The position numbers and the translations under genes are program-made. DNA of 64,000 bases from Listeria_A hofi. GTDB lineage: Bacteria; Bacillota; Bacilli; Lactobacillales; Listeriaceae. The DNA lies in the NCBI RefSeq assembly GCF_963575615.1, contig NZ_CAUYTL010000005.1, forward strand, positions 1-64,000, given 5' to 3'. Each line of letters opens with the position of its first letter. Within the stretch, counting starts at the first letter, position 1. The notes below the pieces were generated by a model that saw only the letters and a list, made by a program, of their open reading frames with translations, was not told where the DNA came from and searched no databases. Shown in pieces: positions 25,319 through 34,114 of the stretch.

Positions 25319-26367
25319 TTTGTTTTCGCCCCCTTCGCAAATTTATCCATTGCCCAGCGGATAATATAACTGGATGCAACGAAGAAGATAATAAGCGCGA
25401 TAACCACGTTTACTAGCTCATTTGGAACTCCAGCGACAGCAGGCATGTTTAGTGATCCTACTTTTAGCGCTCCGAATAGGATAGCGGAGAAGATGATACC
25501 GATTGGTGAATTACCACCAAGTAAAGCAACGGCAATACCGTCAAAACCAGTACCAGGAGATGTCGGAAGTACATAAGCTGTGCCGTAGTTTCCAAGACCT
25601 TCCATCGCGCCTGCCAACCCAGCAAGGCCACCTGCGATAATCATTGAAATGACAATCGTTTTCGCGACACTCATACCAGCGTACTTGGAAGCATTTTGGT
25701 TGAAGCCGACTGATTTCAACTCATAACCAAATGTCGTTTTATTGATAACAAGCCACATAATAAGTGCGCAACCGACAGCAATCAAGATTCCCCAGTGAAG
25801 CGATGAATATTGCGTCATTTCTTGCAGGAATGGCGATTGTAGCGATGCAGATGCAGGAACTTCTTTTGTTTTGTCCATTTGTTTCGTTAGAACGTTTTGC
25901 ACGATATAGTTGAAAATATAAAGAGCCGTGTAGTTTAACATGATTGTTACGATAACTTCATTGACTTTTAGTGTGGCTTTCAGAATCCCTGGAATGAAGG
26001 CCCAGAAAGCACCACAGATGATTCCCGCCAAGAGTGCAAGTGGCAAGTGTATCCATTTATCCAACCCTTCAAAAGTCAGACCAACTGCTACAGCTCCAAT
26101 CCACCCCATAAGAAGCTGTCCTTCTGCACCGATATTGAAAAGGCCAGCTTTAAAAGCAATTGCAATGGATAGACCGACTAAAATATAAGGTGTTGCTTGG
26201 CGAATTGTTTCCCCAAGATAGAAGGAATCGCCGAATGCGCCTTGGAAAAGTGCAATGTATGCGTCTATCGGATTATATCCAAATAGCAACATGATCAAAG
26301 CGCCAAATAGTAAACCGAGAATAACGGCTGTAACTGGGATAACAAGGGCTTGTACTTTTTTAGACAT
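25315..26367 (-). CDS. nupP: BMP-type nucleoside ABC transporter permease 1
   Basis: A 350-residue permease with about eight to ten membrane helices and the family segment FKAGLFNIGAEGQLLMGWIGA (about 70-90). It overlaps the ATPase gene upstream by eight bases and nupQ downstream by four, so the three are translated together. Equivalent to YufP/NupP. Confidence 0.88.
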   Translation of the reverse strand: MSKKVQALVIPVTAVILGLLFGALIMLLFGYNPIDAYIALFQGAFGDSFYLGETIRQATPYILVGLSIAIAFKAGLFNIGAEGQLLMGWIGAVAVGLTFEGLDKWIHLPLALLAGIICGAFWAFIPGILKATLKVNEVIVTIMLNYTALYIFNYIVQNVLTKQMDKTKEVPASASLQSPFLQEMTQYSSLHWGILIAVGCALIMWLVINKTTFGYELKSVGFNQNASKYAGMSVAKTIVISMIIAGGLAGLAGAMEGLGNYGTAYVLPTSPGTGFDGIAVALLGGNSPIGIIFSAILFGALKVGSLNMPAVAGVPNELVNVVIALIIFFVASSYIIRWAMDKFAKGAKTK

Positions 26368-27895
26368 GTGTTTTCTCCCCCGTTTCCACTTTTGCTGATC
26401 CAGCCATTAGAAGACCTAGTTCTTGTTCCGTTGTTTCCTCAGGTTTTACAATGGCTACGATTTTACCTTCATAGATGACAGCAATACGATCACTTACATT
26501 CATAATTTCATCGAGCTCAAAAGACATCAATAAGACGGCTTTTCCTTCGTCGCGTTGCTCGATAAGACGTCTATGAATGAATTCAATAGCGCCAACATCA
26601 AGTCCACGTGTTGGTTGAGCTGCAATGAGAAAATCAGGATCTCGGCTAATTTCACGGGCAATAATTGCTTTTTGCTGATTCCCACCAGAAAGAGCTTTAG
26701 CCGCTACGTATTCACTACTTGTACGAACATCATATTCTTCAATGAGTCTTCTAGCAAAGTCATACATTTCTTTATGGTTTAGAAAACCTTTATTGGAAAT
26801 GGGCTTTTTGTAATAGGTTTGTAAGGCAATATTCTCACCTAATGACATTTCAAGAACAAGTCCGTGTTTATGGCGATCTTCTGGAATATGACCGAGGCCT
26901 GATTCCGTGATACGACGTGGCTTCTTGTTTTCGATATGTTCTCCTTTTAGTAAAATGGAGCCGCTAGTCGTTTTTGTTAGTCCTGAAATTGCTTGAATGA
27001 GCTCGCTTTGACCGTTTCCATCAACACCTGCGATACCAACAATTTCGCCAGCACGAACGGTGAGATTAAGACCTCGAACGCTTTCGACACCACGACTTTC
27101 TTTGACAACTAAATCTTTGACTTCAAGCACGTCTCGACCCGGATTTGCAGGTGTTTTTTCGGTTGTAAAGACGACTTCACGACCAACCATGAGATTTGCC
27201 AAGGCTTGTGGGCTAGTTTCTGGAACATTGACAGTTCCCATGCCCTTTCCGCGACGAATAACGGTTACTCGATCACAAACGTCCATGATTTCTTTTAATT
27301 TATGCGTGATTAGAATAATCGATTTGCCTTCTTTAATGAGCGTACGCATTATCGAGATAAGTTCTTTAATTTCTTGTGGCGTCAGAACAGCAGTGGGTTC
27401 ATCAAAAATAAGAATATCAGCGCCACGATACAATGTTTTGAGGATTTCTACTCGTTGTTGCATCCCAATTGAAATATCGCTTATTTTGGCATGTGGATCT
27501 ACTTTTAGACCGTAGCGGTCGGAAATAGTCTTAATTTCTTCAATAGCTTTCTTTTTCTCAATGACGCCAAATTTACTAGGCTCTTTTCCTAAGATAATAT
27601 TTTCGGCTACTGTAAATTTATCGACAAGCATAAAGTGTTGATGCACCATACCGATTCCGAGGTCATTGGCTTTGTTTGGGCTATTAATCGCTTCTGCATT
27701 GCCGTTGACACGAATTTCGCCACCATCTGGTTCATAAAGTCCGAACAAAACATTCATTAGTGTTGATTTCCCAGCACCATTCTCACCTAGCAGCGCGTGA
27801 ATTTCGCCACGCTTAAGCTGTAAGGTAATGTTATCGTTTGCTACAAACCCAGAAAACTCTTTTCTGATCCCTAACATTTCAATAACATAATCCAC
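26360..27895 (-). CDS. nupO: Nucleoside ABC transporter ATPase (two domains)
   Basis: A 511-residue fused ATPase. The first domain has GENGAGKST, an ISIGMQQRVEIL signature and ILIFDEPTAVLTPQE; the second has GVDGNGQSEL in the Walker A position, LSGGNQQKAIIARE and a degenerate Walker B (FLIAAQPTRGLD). This layout is typical of sugar/nucleoside importers. GTG 27895 is chosen because AAGGGGAG sits seven bases before it; a GTG at 27928 lies upstream of that ribosome site. Confidence 0.9.
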   Translation of the reverse strand: MDYVIEMLGIRKEFSGFVANDNITLQLKRGEIHALLGENGAGKSTLMNVLFGLYEPDGGEIRVNGNAEAINSPNKANDLGIGMVHQHFMLVDKFTVAENIILGKEPSKFGVIEKKKAIEEIKTISDRYGLKVDPHAKISDISIGMQQRVEILKTLYRGADILIFDEPTAVLTPQEIKELISIMRTLIKEGKSIILITHKLKEIMDVCDRVTVIRRGKGMGTVNVPETSPQALANLMVGREVVFTTEKTPANPGRDVLEVKDLVVKESRGVESVRGLNLTVRAGEIVGIAGVDGNGQSELIQAISGLTKTTSGSILLKGEHIENKKPRRITESGLGHIPEDRHKHGLVLEMSLGENIALQTYYKKPISNKGFLNHKEMYDFARRLIEEYDVRTSSEYVAAKALSGGNQQKAIIAREISRDPDFLIAAQPTRGLDVGAIEFIHRRLIEQRDEGKAVLLMSFELDEIMNVSDRIAVIYEGKIVAIVKPEETTEQELGLLMAGSAKVETGEKTHV

Positions 27896-27959
27896 TGTCT
27901 CACTCCCCTTATAATAGCTAATATCCACCTTTTGTGAATGAATTCGATTTCCTTTTTGA

Positions 27960-27975
27960 TGTAAACCGTTTTACA
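27960..27975. promoter_or_regulatory. LacI/CcpA-type palindrome at nupO
   Basis: TGTAAACCGTTTTACA is a 16-base near-palindrome with central CG, the form used by LacI-family repressors. It overlaps the -10 of a promoter-like pair at 27968-27996. Confidence 0.5.
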
Positions 27976-27996
27976 AGATTTAAAATCACCTGTCAA
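27968..27996 (-). promoter_or_regulatory. Possible nupO promoter under the palindrome
   Basis: Perfect -35 TTGACA (27996-27991), 17-base spacer, poor -10 TAAAAC (27973-27968). The weak -10 lowers confidence. Confidence 0.35.
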
Positions 27997-28059
27997 AAAG
28001 TTCTTTTTTATTTGTGCATAAAACGAGAATATGTAGTATTCCAAAAAAGTCATCACCTT

Positions 28060-28088
28060 ATTCTATTTCTAAATGAGTTACATTGCAA
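28060..28088 (-). promoter_or_regulatory. Likely main nupO promoter
   Basis: -35 TTGCAA (28088-28083), 17-base spacer, -10 TAGAAT (28065-28060) on the minus strand. Confidence 0.6.
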
Positions 28089-28183
28089 TTCCTTTTTTGA
28101 AAAAAAGCGTAAAAATAGACGATATTTTTAAAAAATATGCATTTTGACCTAGGATTAGAGAATATAATCCAACACTTTATAGG

Positions 28184-28197
28184 TTAAAACGCTTACA
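28184..28197 (-). promoter_or_regulatory. cre-like site upstream of nupO
   Basis: Minus strand TGTAAGCGTTTTAA matches TGWAARCGYTWNCW except at one position. It overlaps the -35 of a third promoter-like pair (TTAACC-N17-TATTCT, 28187-28159). Confidence 0.5.
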
Positions 28198-28235
28198 ATA
28201 CGAACGAAAAATAAAAAGTGGATTGGAACATTAAT

Positions 28236-28262
28236 AAAAGCCGGTTCAAAAAACCGACTTTT
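28236..28262 (-). terminator. Terminator/attenuator after nupN
   Basis: AAAAGCCGGTT (28236-28246) pairs with AACCGACTTTT (28252-28262), ending in a minus-strand T-run 17 bases after the lipoprotein stop. It would make the lipoprotein mRNA more abundant than the transporter mRNA. Confidence 0.8.
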
Positions 28263-28278
28263 ATCCATCAAGCAATCA

Positions 28279-29346
28279 TCAAGGCTTTTCTGGAACTTTA
28301 ATGTCGCCATCAATGATTTTTTGTTTGTATTCGTCTACTTTAGCTAGAACTTCTTTAGATAGGTTATCTTGACTTGGAGAAAGACCTACAGCATTTTTAT
28401 CAAGGCCGTATTCAATTTTTTCCCCACCTGGGAAGTCTCCTGCTTTTGTTCGTGTTGCTAAATCATCAACCGCGATATCTACACGTTTGATTTCAGATGT
28501 TAGCGTTACGTTATACTCCTTGCCATCGTTAGCAGTGACAGCACCTTCATCCCATTGGTCACGGTCAACACCGATTACCCATACAGCACGGGCTGGATCT
28601 TTTTTCTTCAGGTTTTTAGCTTCTGCAAATACACCGTTACCAGTTGCACCAGCCGCATGGAAAATAATATCTACGCCACCATTGTACATACCAGCCGCAA
28701 TTTGTTGTCCTTTATCTGCTTTTGCGAAATCATTCGCATATTGTACTTTTACTTCTGCTTTCGGATTTACAGCTTTAACGCCTTCCGTGAATCCAGCTTC
28801 AAAACGATCGATAACTGCGCCTTTAACGCCACCAACAAATCCAACTTTGTTGGTTTTCGTTGTTAAACCAGCAACAACCCCCACAAGGAATGAACCATCT
28901 TGGTCTGCAAAGCCGATACTTACAACATTGTCGCGATCTGTAATGGTATCATCCACAAGCGCGAATTTGTTTTTTGGTTTTTGCTTGGAAACATCTTCAA
29001 TGGCATCTTTTAATTTGTAACCGATGCCGTAGATAAGACTGTAATTACTACGAACAGCTGTGTTTAAGTTTGTTTTGAAATCAGCTTCTGATGCAGATTG
29101 TAAATAGTTATAGCCATCCGTTCCTTTTTCAAGACCGTTAGCTTTACCGAATTTTTGTAAACCTTCCCACGCTGATTGGTTAAATGAACGGTCATCTACC
29201 CCACCAGTATCTGTTACCATTGCTACTGTAAAATTGTCCTTGTCGCCGCCGCTCTTCTTGCTGTCATCTGATGATCCACATGCACCAAGCACAACGCCTG
29301 TTGCCATAATCATGGATAGTGCTAAAGCAAATGTACGCTTTTTCAC
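28279..29346 (-). CDS. tcsA: BMP-family nucleoside-binding lipoprotein (TcsA-like)
   Basis: A 355-residue lipoprotein with signal peptide and lipobox VLGAC (Cys23), followed by a Ser/Asp/Lys linker and the BMP fold (VAMVTDTGGVDDRSFNQSAWEGL, LVDDTI, GFADQDGSFLVGVVAGL). It should deliver nucleosides to the NupOPQ transporter. In Listeria the orthologue is known as TcsA, a CD4+ T-cell stimulating antigen. The start is GTG 29346, seven bases after GGGAGGGG (29361-29354). That very G-rich ribosome site matches the UCCC loops of LhrC-type sRNAs known to target tcsA in L. monocytogenes. Confidence 0.92.
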   Translation of the reverse strand: MKKRTFALALSMIMATGVVLGACGSSDDSKKSGGDKDNFTVAMVTDTGGVDDRSFNQSAWEGLQKFGKANGLEKGTDGYNYLQSASEADFKTNLNTAVRSNYSLIYGIGYKLKDAIEDVSKQKPKNKFALVDDTITDRDNVVSIGFADQDGSFLVGVVAGLTTKTNKVGFVGGVKGAVIDRFEAGFTEGVKAVNPKAEVKVQYANDFAKADKGQQIAAGMYNGGVDIIFHAAGATGNGVFAEAKNLKKKDPARAVWVIGVDRDQWDEGAVTANDGKEYNVTLTSEIKRVDIAVDDLATRTKAGDFPGGEKIEYGLDKNAVGLSPSQDNLSKEVLAKVDEYKQKIIDGDIKVPEKP

Positions 29347-29472
29347 CTTAAAACCCCTCCCGAGAGATAAAATTGTAGTTATTAGTATCGCAAATACGAA
29401 CGATTAGAAAGTATGTATGATTTAAGTTCCCCTTTTGCTATATCTAATAGCGTTCCTTGAAAACGGATACTC

Positions 29473-29568
29473 TAACTCTTTTTAATATACCATGGAATTT
29501 CAAATAAATAAATATCGAAGCTCAAAGTAAGTGTTTCAAATATATTCGGAAAATTAACTCTTTTTAAT
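29473..29568. repeat. Direct repeat pair TAACTCTTTTTAAT
   Basis: Two identical 14-base copies with starts 82 bases apart. On the minus strand the copy nearer to tcsA adjoins a TGGTATATT extended -10-like sequence, so it may mark a regulated tcsA promoter. Confidence 0.6.
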
Positions 29569-29579
29569 GAGTAAATGGC

Positions 29580-29608
29580 TTGCATGTGATGCTGAAGATT
29601 TGCATAAT
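29580..29608 (+). promoter_or_regulatory. Promoter of the proC-like gene
   Basis: -35 TTGCAT (29580-29585), 17-base spacer, -10 CATAAT (29603-29608). It shows that translation cannot start at the upstream in-frame codon 29567. Confidence 0.6.
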
Positions 29609-29662
29609 AGAGATATGTGCTGGAAAAATAGCATAATTTTTATTAGAGACGAGATGATTAGC

Positions 29663-30496
29663 ATGAAAATTGGTTTTATTGGTTATGGAAGTATGGCGGA
29701 TTTATTGACACGTCAGTTTTTAGCGCATGCAGATGTGGCACCTAAGGATTTTATTATCTATACACGTTCAGAAAATGAAAAATTACAGGAAATTCATGAG
29801 TTATTCCCTGAAATTACGATTGCCAAGACGAGTTTAGAAGTTTTTGAGCAGGCGGAGCATATCTTTGTTTGTGTTTTACCGCTTGCTGTCTTGCCTGTTT
29901 TGCTAGAAAATAAGGCAGCATTTTCGAGTGAAAAACACATTATTTCCATTGCAGCAGGTGTTTCTGTCGATGATTTAAAAAAAGTGGCAACGAATGTGCA
30001 GTTTAGTAAACTAATTCCTTCACTGACAACATCTGTTGGTATTGGAACAAGCCTAGTGAATCACGATACGGCTGTTTCTACTCAGAATCAAGCTTGGTTA
30101 AGTACGGCACTTGGGACGTTCAGCTCAGTTCAAGAAGTCGCTGAGGAAAACATTGATTTGGCAAGTGACTTGACGAGTTCTTCTCCAGGATTTATTGCTG
30201 CGATTTTTGAACAGTTTGTACAAGCAGCAGTTCGCAAGTCAAATTTAACAGAAGCAGAAGTTTTTCAAATGATTAGTAATTCTTTAGCTGGGACGTCTAT
30301 GTTGCTGGCAGAGAAAGGCTACACGTTTGAGTCACTGATTAAACGCGTGGCGACAAAAGGTGGGATTACAGCAGAGGGCGTTTCACTTAGTGAGGCCAAA
30401 TTACCTGCCTTTTTCGATGAATTATTACAACGAACCGAAGCGAAATATGATGACCATCATGCAGAAATAAAGGATCAAATAGAGGAACTTTTATAG
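29663..30496 (+). CDS. Pyrroline-5-carboxylate reductase-like protein (ComER/ProC family)
   Basis: A 277-residue NAD(P)-dependent reductase-family protein: Rossmann start MKIGFIGYGSMADLL (1-15), IISIAAGVSVDDLK and the family C-terminal region with DLASDLTSSSPGFIAAIFEQFVQAAVRKSNLTEAEV. It may reduce pyrroline-5-carboxylate to proline, or be the ComER-like paralogue whose role is regulatory. ATG 29663 is used since the promoter lies at 29580-29608. It is convergent with ftsK and shares a terminator with it. Confidence 0.82.
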   Translation: MKIGFIGYGSMADLLTRQFLAHADVAPKDFIIYTRSENEKLQEIHELFPEITIAKTSLEVFEQAEHIFVCVLPLAVLPVLLENKAAFSSEKHIISIAAGVSVDDLKKVATNVQFSKLIPSLTTSVGIGTSLVNHDTAVSTQNQAWLSTALGTFSSVQEVAEENIDLASDLTSSSPGFIAAIFEQFVQAAVRKSNLTEAEVFQMISNSLAGTSMLLAEKGYTFESLIKRVATKGGITAEGVSLSEAKLPAFFDELLQRTEAKYDDHHAEIKDQIEELL

Positions 30497-30504
30497 AAAA
30501 AAGA

Positions 30505-30540
30505 GACGCAGGATGCGAAAAATGGTCCTGCGTCTTTTTA
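30505..30540 (+). terminator. Shared terminator of the proC-like gene and ftsK
   Basis: GACGCAGGA (30505-30513) pairs with TCCTGCGTC (30526-30534), with T-run on the plus strand and A-run on the other side. Confidence 0.85.
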
Positions 30541-30548
30541 TAGGAATC

Positions 30549-32825
30549 TTAATCTTCATATTCTGGCATATCGCCAATGTTTACACGTCGCGGTTTGCTG
30601 CCCTCATGCGGGCCAACAACGCCTCGCTGCTCCATCTCATCAATAATACGAGCTGCACGGTTGTAGCCTATTCTGAATTTCCTTTGTAGCATGGAAACCG
30701 AAGCCGTCTGCATTTCACGTACTAGTTCAACCGCCTCGTTATAAAGTTCATCCTCAGCTTCTACCGCAATATCTGGTACTTCATCAGGAATCATATCTTC
30801 GTTGTATTGCGCTTTTTGTTGGGCAACGACGAACGATACGATGTCCTCTACTTCTTGATCGGAAAGAAATGCACCTTGAATACGCACAGGTTTGCTGGCT
30901 CCTACTGGAAGGAATAGCATATCGCCCCGTCCAAGCAATTTCTCAGCGCCTCCCATGTCTAAAATCGTGCGGGAATCAATGGAACTCGATACAGCAAACG
31001 CGATTCGAGATGGGATATTAGCTTTAATAACGCCGGTAATAACATCAACAGAAGGACGCTGTGTCGCGATAATGAGGTGAATACCAGCTGCACGTGCCAT
31101 TTGCGCTAAACGTGTAATAGCATCTTCTACGTCATTAGAAGCGACCATCATAAGGTCGGCTAACTCATCGACAATAACGACGATAAAAGGCAGTTCGGCT
31201 TGCTTTGCTTCGTTTTGCTCGTTATGTTGGCGAACATGTGCATTGTATCCAGCCATGTTTCGCGTTCCGGTGTGGGAAAATAAATCGTAACGCCGCTCCA
31301 TTTCTGAAACTACTTTTTGCAACGCTTGTGCAGCTTTTTTGGGATTTGTTACTACTGGTGCGAGCAAATGAGGAATCCCGTTATACACATTAAGTTCGAC
31401 CATCTTTGGATCAATCATCATCATTTTGACTTCATGTGGTTTCGCACGTAGCAAAATACTTGTAATGATCCCGTTAATGCAAACCGATTTTCCGCTCCCC
31501 GTTGCTCCTGCGACAAGTAAATGTGGCATTTTATCAAGATTTGCAACGATGGCATCTCCTGAAATATCACGGCCTAGGGCAATTTGTAGTTTCTCATCTG
31601 GACGGTCACTAGGATTATTTTCTAAAACTTCACGAAGCGCAACCATCGCAACATTCTGATTGGCAACTTCAATTCCAATGGCTGATTTTCCAGGAATTGG
31701 TGCCTCAATTCGGATATCTTTAGCGGCAAGAGCAAGGGCAATATCATCGCTTAGTCCTACAATTTTGCTTACTTTTACACCTACGGATGGCTGGACTTCA
31801 TACTTTGTAACTGCAGGGCCTAAGTGAACTTGTGTTATTTTTGCCTTCACACCAAAGCTCTCGAAGGTGGACTCTAATTTCTGTGCATTAGCTTTAATTT
31901 GATCATATTCTGCACTTTGATCAGTCGGTTCTGCAGGCGTCAGTAAATCTATTGGTGGCAGTTGATAAATTTCGTTTTCAAATGATTCCTGCTGAAAAGT
32001 GATTGGTGGCGCTTCTTCATCTTGCTCCGGCTGTATTTCAGAAGCCTTATTGATGGTCTCTTGTTTTTTCTGGAAATTGGAGATAATTGGTGGTAGCTTT
32101 GGTTCTGCATTCTCCTCCACGACCTCAAGAACCGGTTTTGCTTCTATTACTGGTTTAGGTTTCGTCACCTTTTTAGATTTTGGCTTACGGTTTTTATGTT
32201 GTTCAAAAAACTGATTTAACCAGTCGAATATGCCACGAAGTACATTGGAAATTTTTGTGAAAGCGGTTTTTAAAGGGATGCCAGTTAGTAACGACAAACC
32301 GTACAAGAATAGAATCGTAGCGATAATGTTTGTACCGATTCGGTCTATTAAAAAATATGTAACAGCGACAATGCTTGAGCCGACAATTCCACCGCCAACT
32401 TGGTCAATTTGACTTGGATGCCAAATATTTTGGCTGAGTAGTTTCAACATAGAACTGAAAATGGACGCACCATCTGCGAGCACATGCGTGACATACCACA
32501 TTTCAAAGAAAGTTAACAATCCAATAAAAATCAAATATATACCATTCAAACGTTTTGTAAATAGATTTGGAACGCTTCCTTTAAAAATGAAATAAATGCC
32601 TAATATGGTTAAACCAGTAAGCAAGACAATCGCTAATTCACCGGCAATAAATTCGCCTAGCGCGTAAATGAGCCGCCCCATGAAGCCCAGTTGAAATAGA
32701 CCTATTAAACTAAGTCCGGCTAGTATAACTCCGCTGATTTCAAAGGAGTAAGATTTTGCTGTTTGTTTCTTCTTACGTGTCGTCTTCTTTGCACGAGACG
32801 TTTTTTTCTTTGTTTGATTTGCCAA
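30549..32825 (-). CDS. ftsK: DNA translocase FtsK/SpoIIIE
   Basis: About 758 residues. Lys/Arg-rich N-terminus, four or so membrane helices (first ~180 residues), a linker rich in Lys/Pro/Glu, then the motor domain with Walker A GATGSGKSV, Walker B IVVIVDELADLMM and the C-terminal winged-helix gamma domain (TASVSMLQRKFRIGYNRAARIIDEMEQRGVVGP). It pumps chromosomal DNA through the closing septum. The start is either TTG 32825 or GTG 32834; an upstream reading to 32891 is excluded because a consensus -10 lies at 32859-32867. Confidence 0.96.
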   Translation of the reverse strand: MANQTKKKTSRAKKTTRKKKQTAKSYSFEISGVILAGLSLIGLFQLGFMGRLIYALGEFIAGELAIVLLTGLTILGIYFIFKGSVPNLFTKRLNGIYLIFIGLLTFFEMWYVTHVLADGASIFSSMLKLLSQNIWHPSQIDQVGGGIVGSSIVAVTYFLIDRIGTNIIATILFLYGLSLLTGIPLKTAFTKISNVLRGIFDWLNQFFEQHKNRKPKSKKVTKPKPVIEAKPVLEVVEENAEPKLPPIISNFQKKQETINKASEIQPEQDEEAPPITFQQESFENEIYQLPPIDLLTPAEPTDQSAEYDQIKANAQKLESTFESFGVKAKITQVHLGPAVTKYEVQPSVGVKVSKIVGLSDDIALALAAKDIRIEAPIPGKSAIGIEVANQNVAMVALREVLENNPSDRPDEKLQIALGRDISGDAIVANLDKMPHLLVAGATGSGKSVCINGIITSILLRAKPHEVKMMMIDPKMVELNVYNGIPHLLAPVVTNPKKAAQALQKVVSEMERRYDLFSHTGTRNMAGYNAHVRQHNEQNEAKQAELPFIVVIVDELADLMMVASNDVEDAITRLAQMARAAGIHLIIATQRPSVDVITGVIKANIPSRIAFAVSSSIDSRTILDMGGAEKLLGRGDMLFLPVGASKPVRIQGAFLSDQEVEDIVSFVVAQQKAQYNEDMIPDEVPDIAVEAEDELYNEAVELVREMQTASVSMLQRKFRIGYNRAARIIDEMEQRGVVGPHEGSKPRRVNIGDMPEYED

Positions 32826-32858
32826 ATTTCCCACCCTATCCTCTTTTCGTATTCTAGC

Positions 32859-32867
32859 ATTATAGCA
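32859..32867 (-). promoter_or_regulatory. ftsK promoter -10
   Basis: Minus strand TGCTATAAT, a consensus extended -10, about 35 bases before the chosen start codon. The -35 is weak. Confidence 0.5.
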
Positions 32868-32932
32868 CAGAACGAGAAGATAATCTTCCAACTTTAGTAC
32901 GAAATACGAAAATACGTTCTTATTTTTTCGCT

Positions 32933-32965
32933 AAAAAGATGCCCCCAAAGAATTGGAGGACATCT
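32933..32965 (-). terminator. Terminator after yitT
   Basis: Minus strand AGATGTCCTCC pairs with GGGGGCATCT and is followed by five T. Confidence 0.75.
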
Positions 32966-32976
32966 GTAACAAAGTA

Positions 32977-33894
32977 TTATAGATGCGGTGTTTTTTTATT
33001 CATCAGCTTTCCACCACGAATCTCGGACATATTGTTCCCGACCGCCAGAAATGCGCCAGGATCGATATCGTCTAAAATAGAGATTAATTTAGGTTCCTCA
33101 AAGCGAGAGATAATAACGAAAACTACTTTTTTTATGTCACCAGAATATCCACCGGTAGCATCGATGTAAGTAACACCTTTGCCCAACTGGTCGATGATTT
33201 CTGCACCAATTTTTTCGTAATGATGGCTTATAATAAAAGCACTTTTCGATTCGTCTAGACCGCTAATGACAATATCGATAACTTTATAAGCTAAAAAATA
33301 TGTGATCAAGGAATACATAGCCCGATCCCAGTTAAAAACAAGACCAGCGACCAAGAAAATAACGATATTGATGGCCATAATAATTTGTCCTGTTGAAAAT
33401 GGCGATTTTCCATTAATAATAATCGAGACAATCTCTGTTCCATCAAGCGCCCCACCATTCCGAATCACGATACCAACACCTAAACCTAACGTTACACCGC
33501 CAAATACAGTTGCAAGTAGCAGGTCATCTGTTACTGGTTCTAAATCGTGTAGAATAAGTGTTACTACAGACATTACAGCGATTCCATATAGCGTGAAGAG
33601 TGCGAAGCTCTTTCCAATTTTGCGATATCCAATAATGAAGAATGGAAGATTTAGGACGAAAATAAGGACTCCAAGTGGTGCTGGTGTTAGCTGTGAAATA
33701 ATGATGGAAACGCCTACGATACCTCCATCTAGAATACGATTGTTTACTAGGAATAATTCTAGCCCAACCCCCATTAGGATAGCACCTAGTGTGATGAATA
33801 ATATTTTATAAATAAACCATTTTGTTTTATTGCGCTTCTTAACGAATACATCTTGTACAATTGCCTCATCTAAAGTTGTTTCTCCTGATTGCAA
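32977..33894 (-). CDS. YitT family membrane protein
   Basis: A 305-residue protein of the YitT/DUF161 family: five or six membrane helices in the first two thirds (from about residue 27) and a C-terminal DUF2179 cytoplasmic domain (KSAFIISHHYEKIGAEIIDQLGKGVTYIDATGGYSGDIKKVVFVIISRFEEPKLISILDDIDPGAFLAV contains the recognisable HH..GRGVT-like and GGYS segments). Function unknown; some relatives are thought to transport small solutes. The start is TTG 33894 with GGGAGTGG six bases before. Confidence 0.85.
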   Translation of the reverse strand: MQSGETTLDEAIVQDVFVKKRNKTKWFIYKILFITLGAILMGVGLELFLVNNRILDGGIVGVSIIISQLTPAPLGVLIFVLNLPFFIIGYRKIGKSFALFTLYGIAVMSVVTLILHDLEPVTDDLLLATVFGGVTLGLGVGIVIRNGGALDGTEIVSIIINGKSPFSTGQIIMAINIVIFLVAGLVFNWDRAMYSLITYFLAYKVIDIVISGLDESKSAFIISHHYEKIGAEIIDQLGKGVTYIDATGGYSGDIKKVVFVIISRFEEPKLISILDDIDPGAFLAVGNNMSEIRGGKLMNKKTPHL

Positions 33895-34022
33895 TACGAA
33901 CCACTCCCATACGTTAATGTTCTCTTTTTTTCACTAATATAAATTATATCATACAATGTTAATCGATGACATAATTATTTCATATTTTGAACTATTTTCA
34001 TGGCGAATTACCGCGTTTCCTC

Positions 34023-34052
34023 TTGCATCCATAGCCCTAAATATAGTATCAT
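34023..34052 (+). promoter_or_regulatory. trhO promoter
   Basis: -35 TTGCAT (34023-34028), 18-base spacer, -10 TATCAT (34047-34052). Confidence 0.45.
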
Positions 34053-34114
34053 AGACAATGCGCAAACTAGGAAATACACTTTTCCAATAAAATTTGATTA
34101 AGGGTGGTTAGAAC

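Larger units (their letters stand above)
27896..28278 (-). other. 383-base non-coding region between nupN and nupO
   Basis: No convincing gene. It holds the nupN terminator, a cre-like site and up to three promoter-like pairs in the direction of nupO, plus a LacI/CcpA-type palindrome; these are listed separately. Confidence 0.7.
29347..29662. other. 316-base region between tcsA and the proC-like gene
   Basis: Divergent control region, no gene seen. It holds the tcsA leader, two perfect 14-base copies of TAACTCTTTTTAAT (29473-29486 and 29555-29568) and the promoter of the proC-like gene. Confidence 0.65.

Noticed and set aside
28487..29020. 177-codon open frame opposite tcsA
   Set aside because: Shadow of the lipoprotein gene; no ribosome site, no family similarity.
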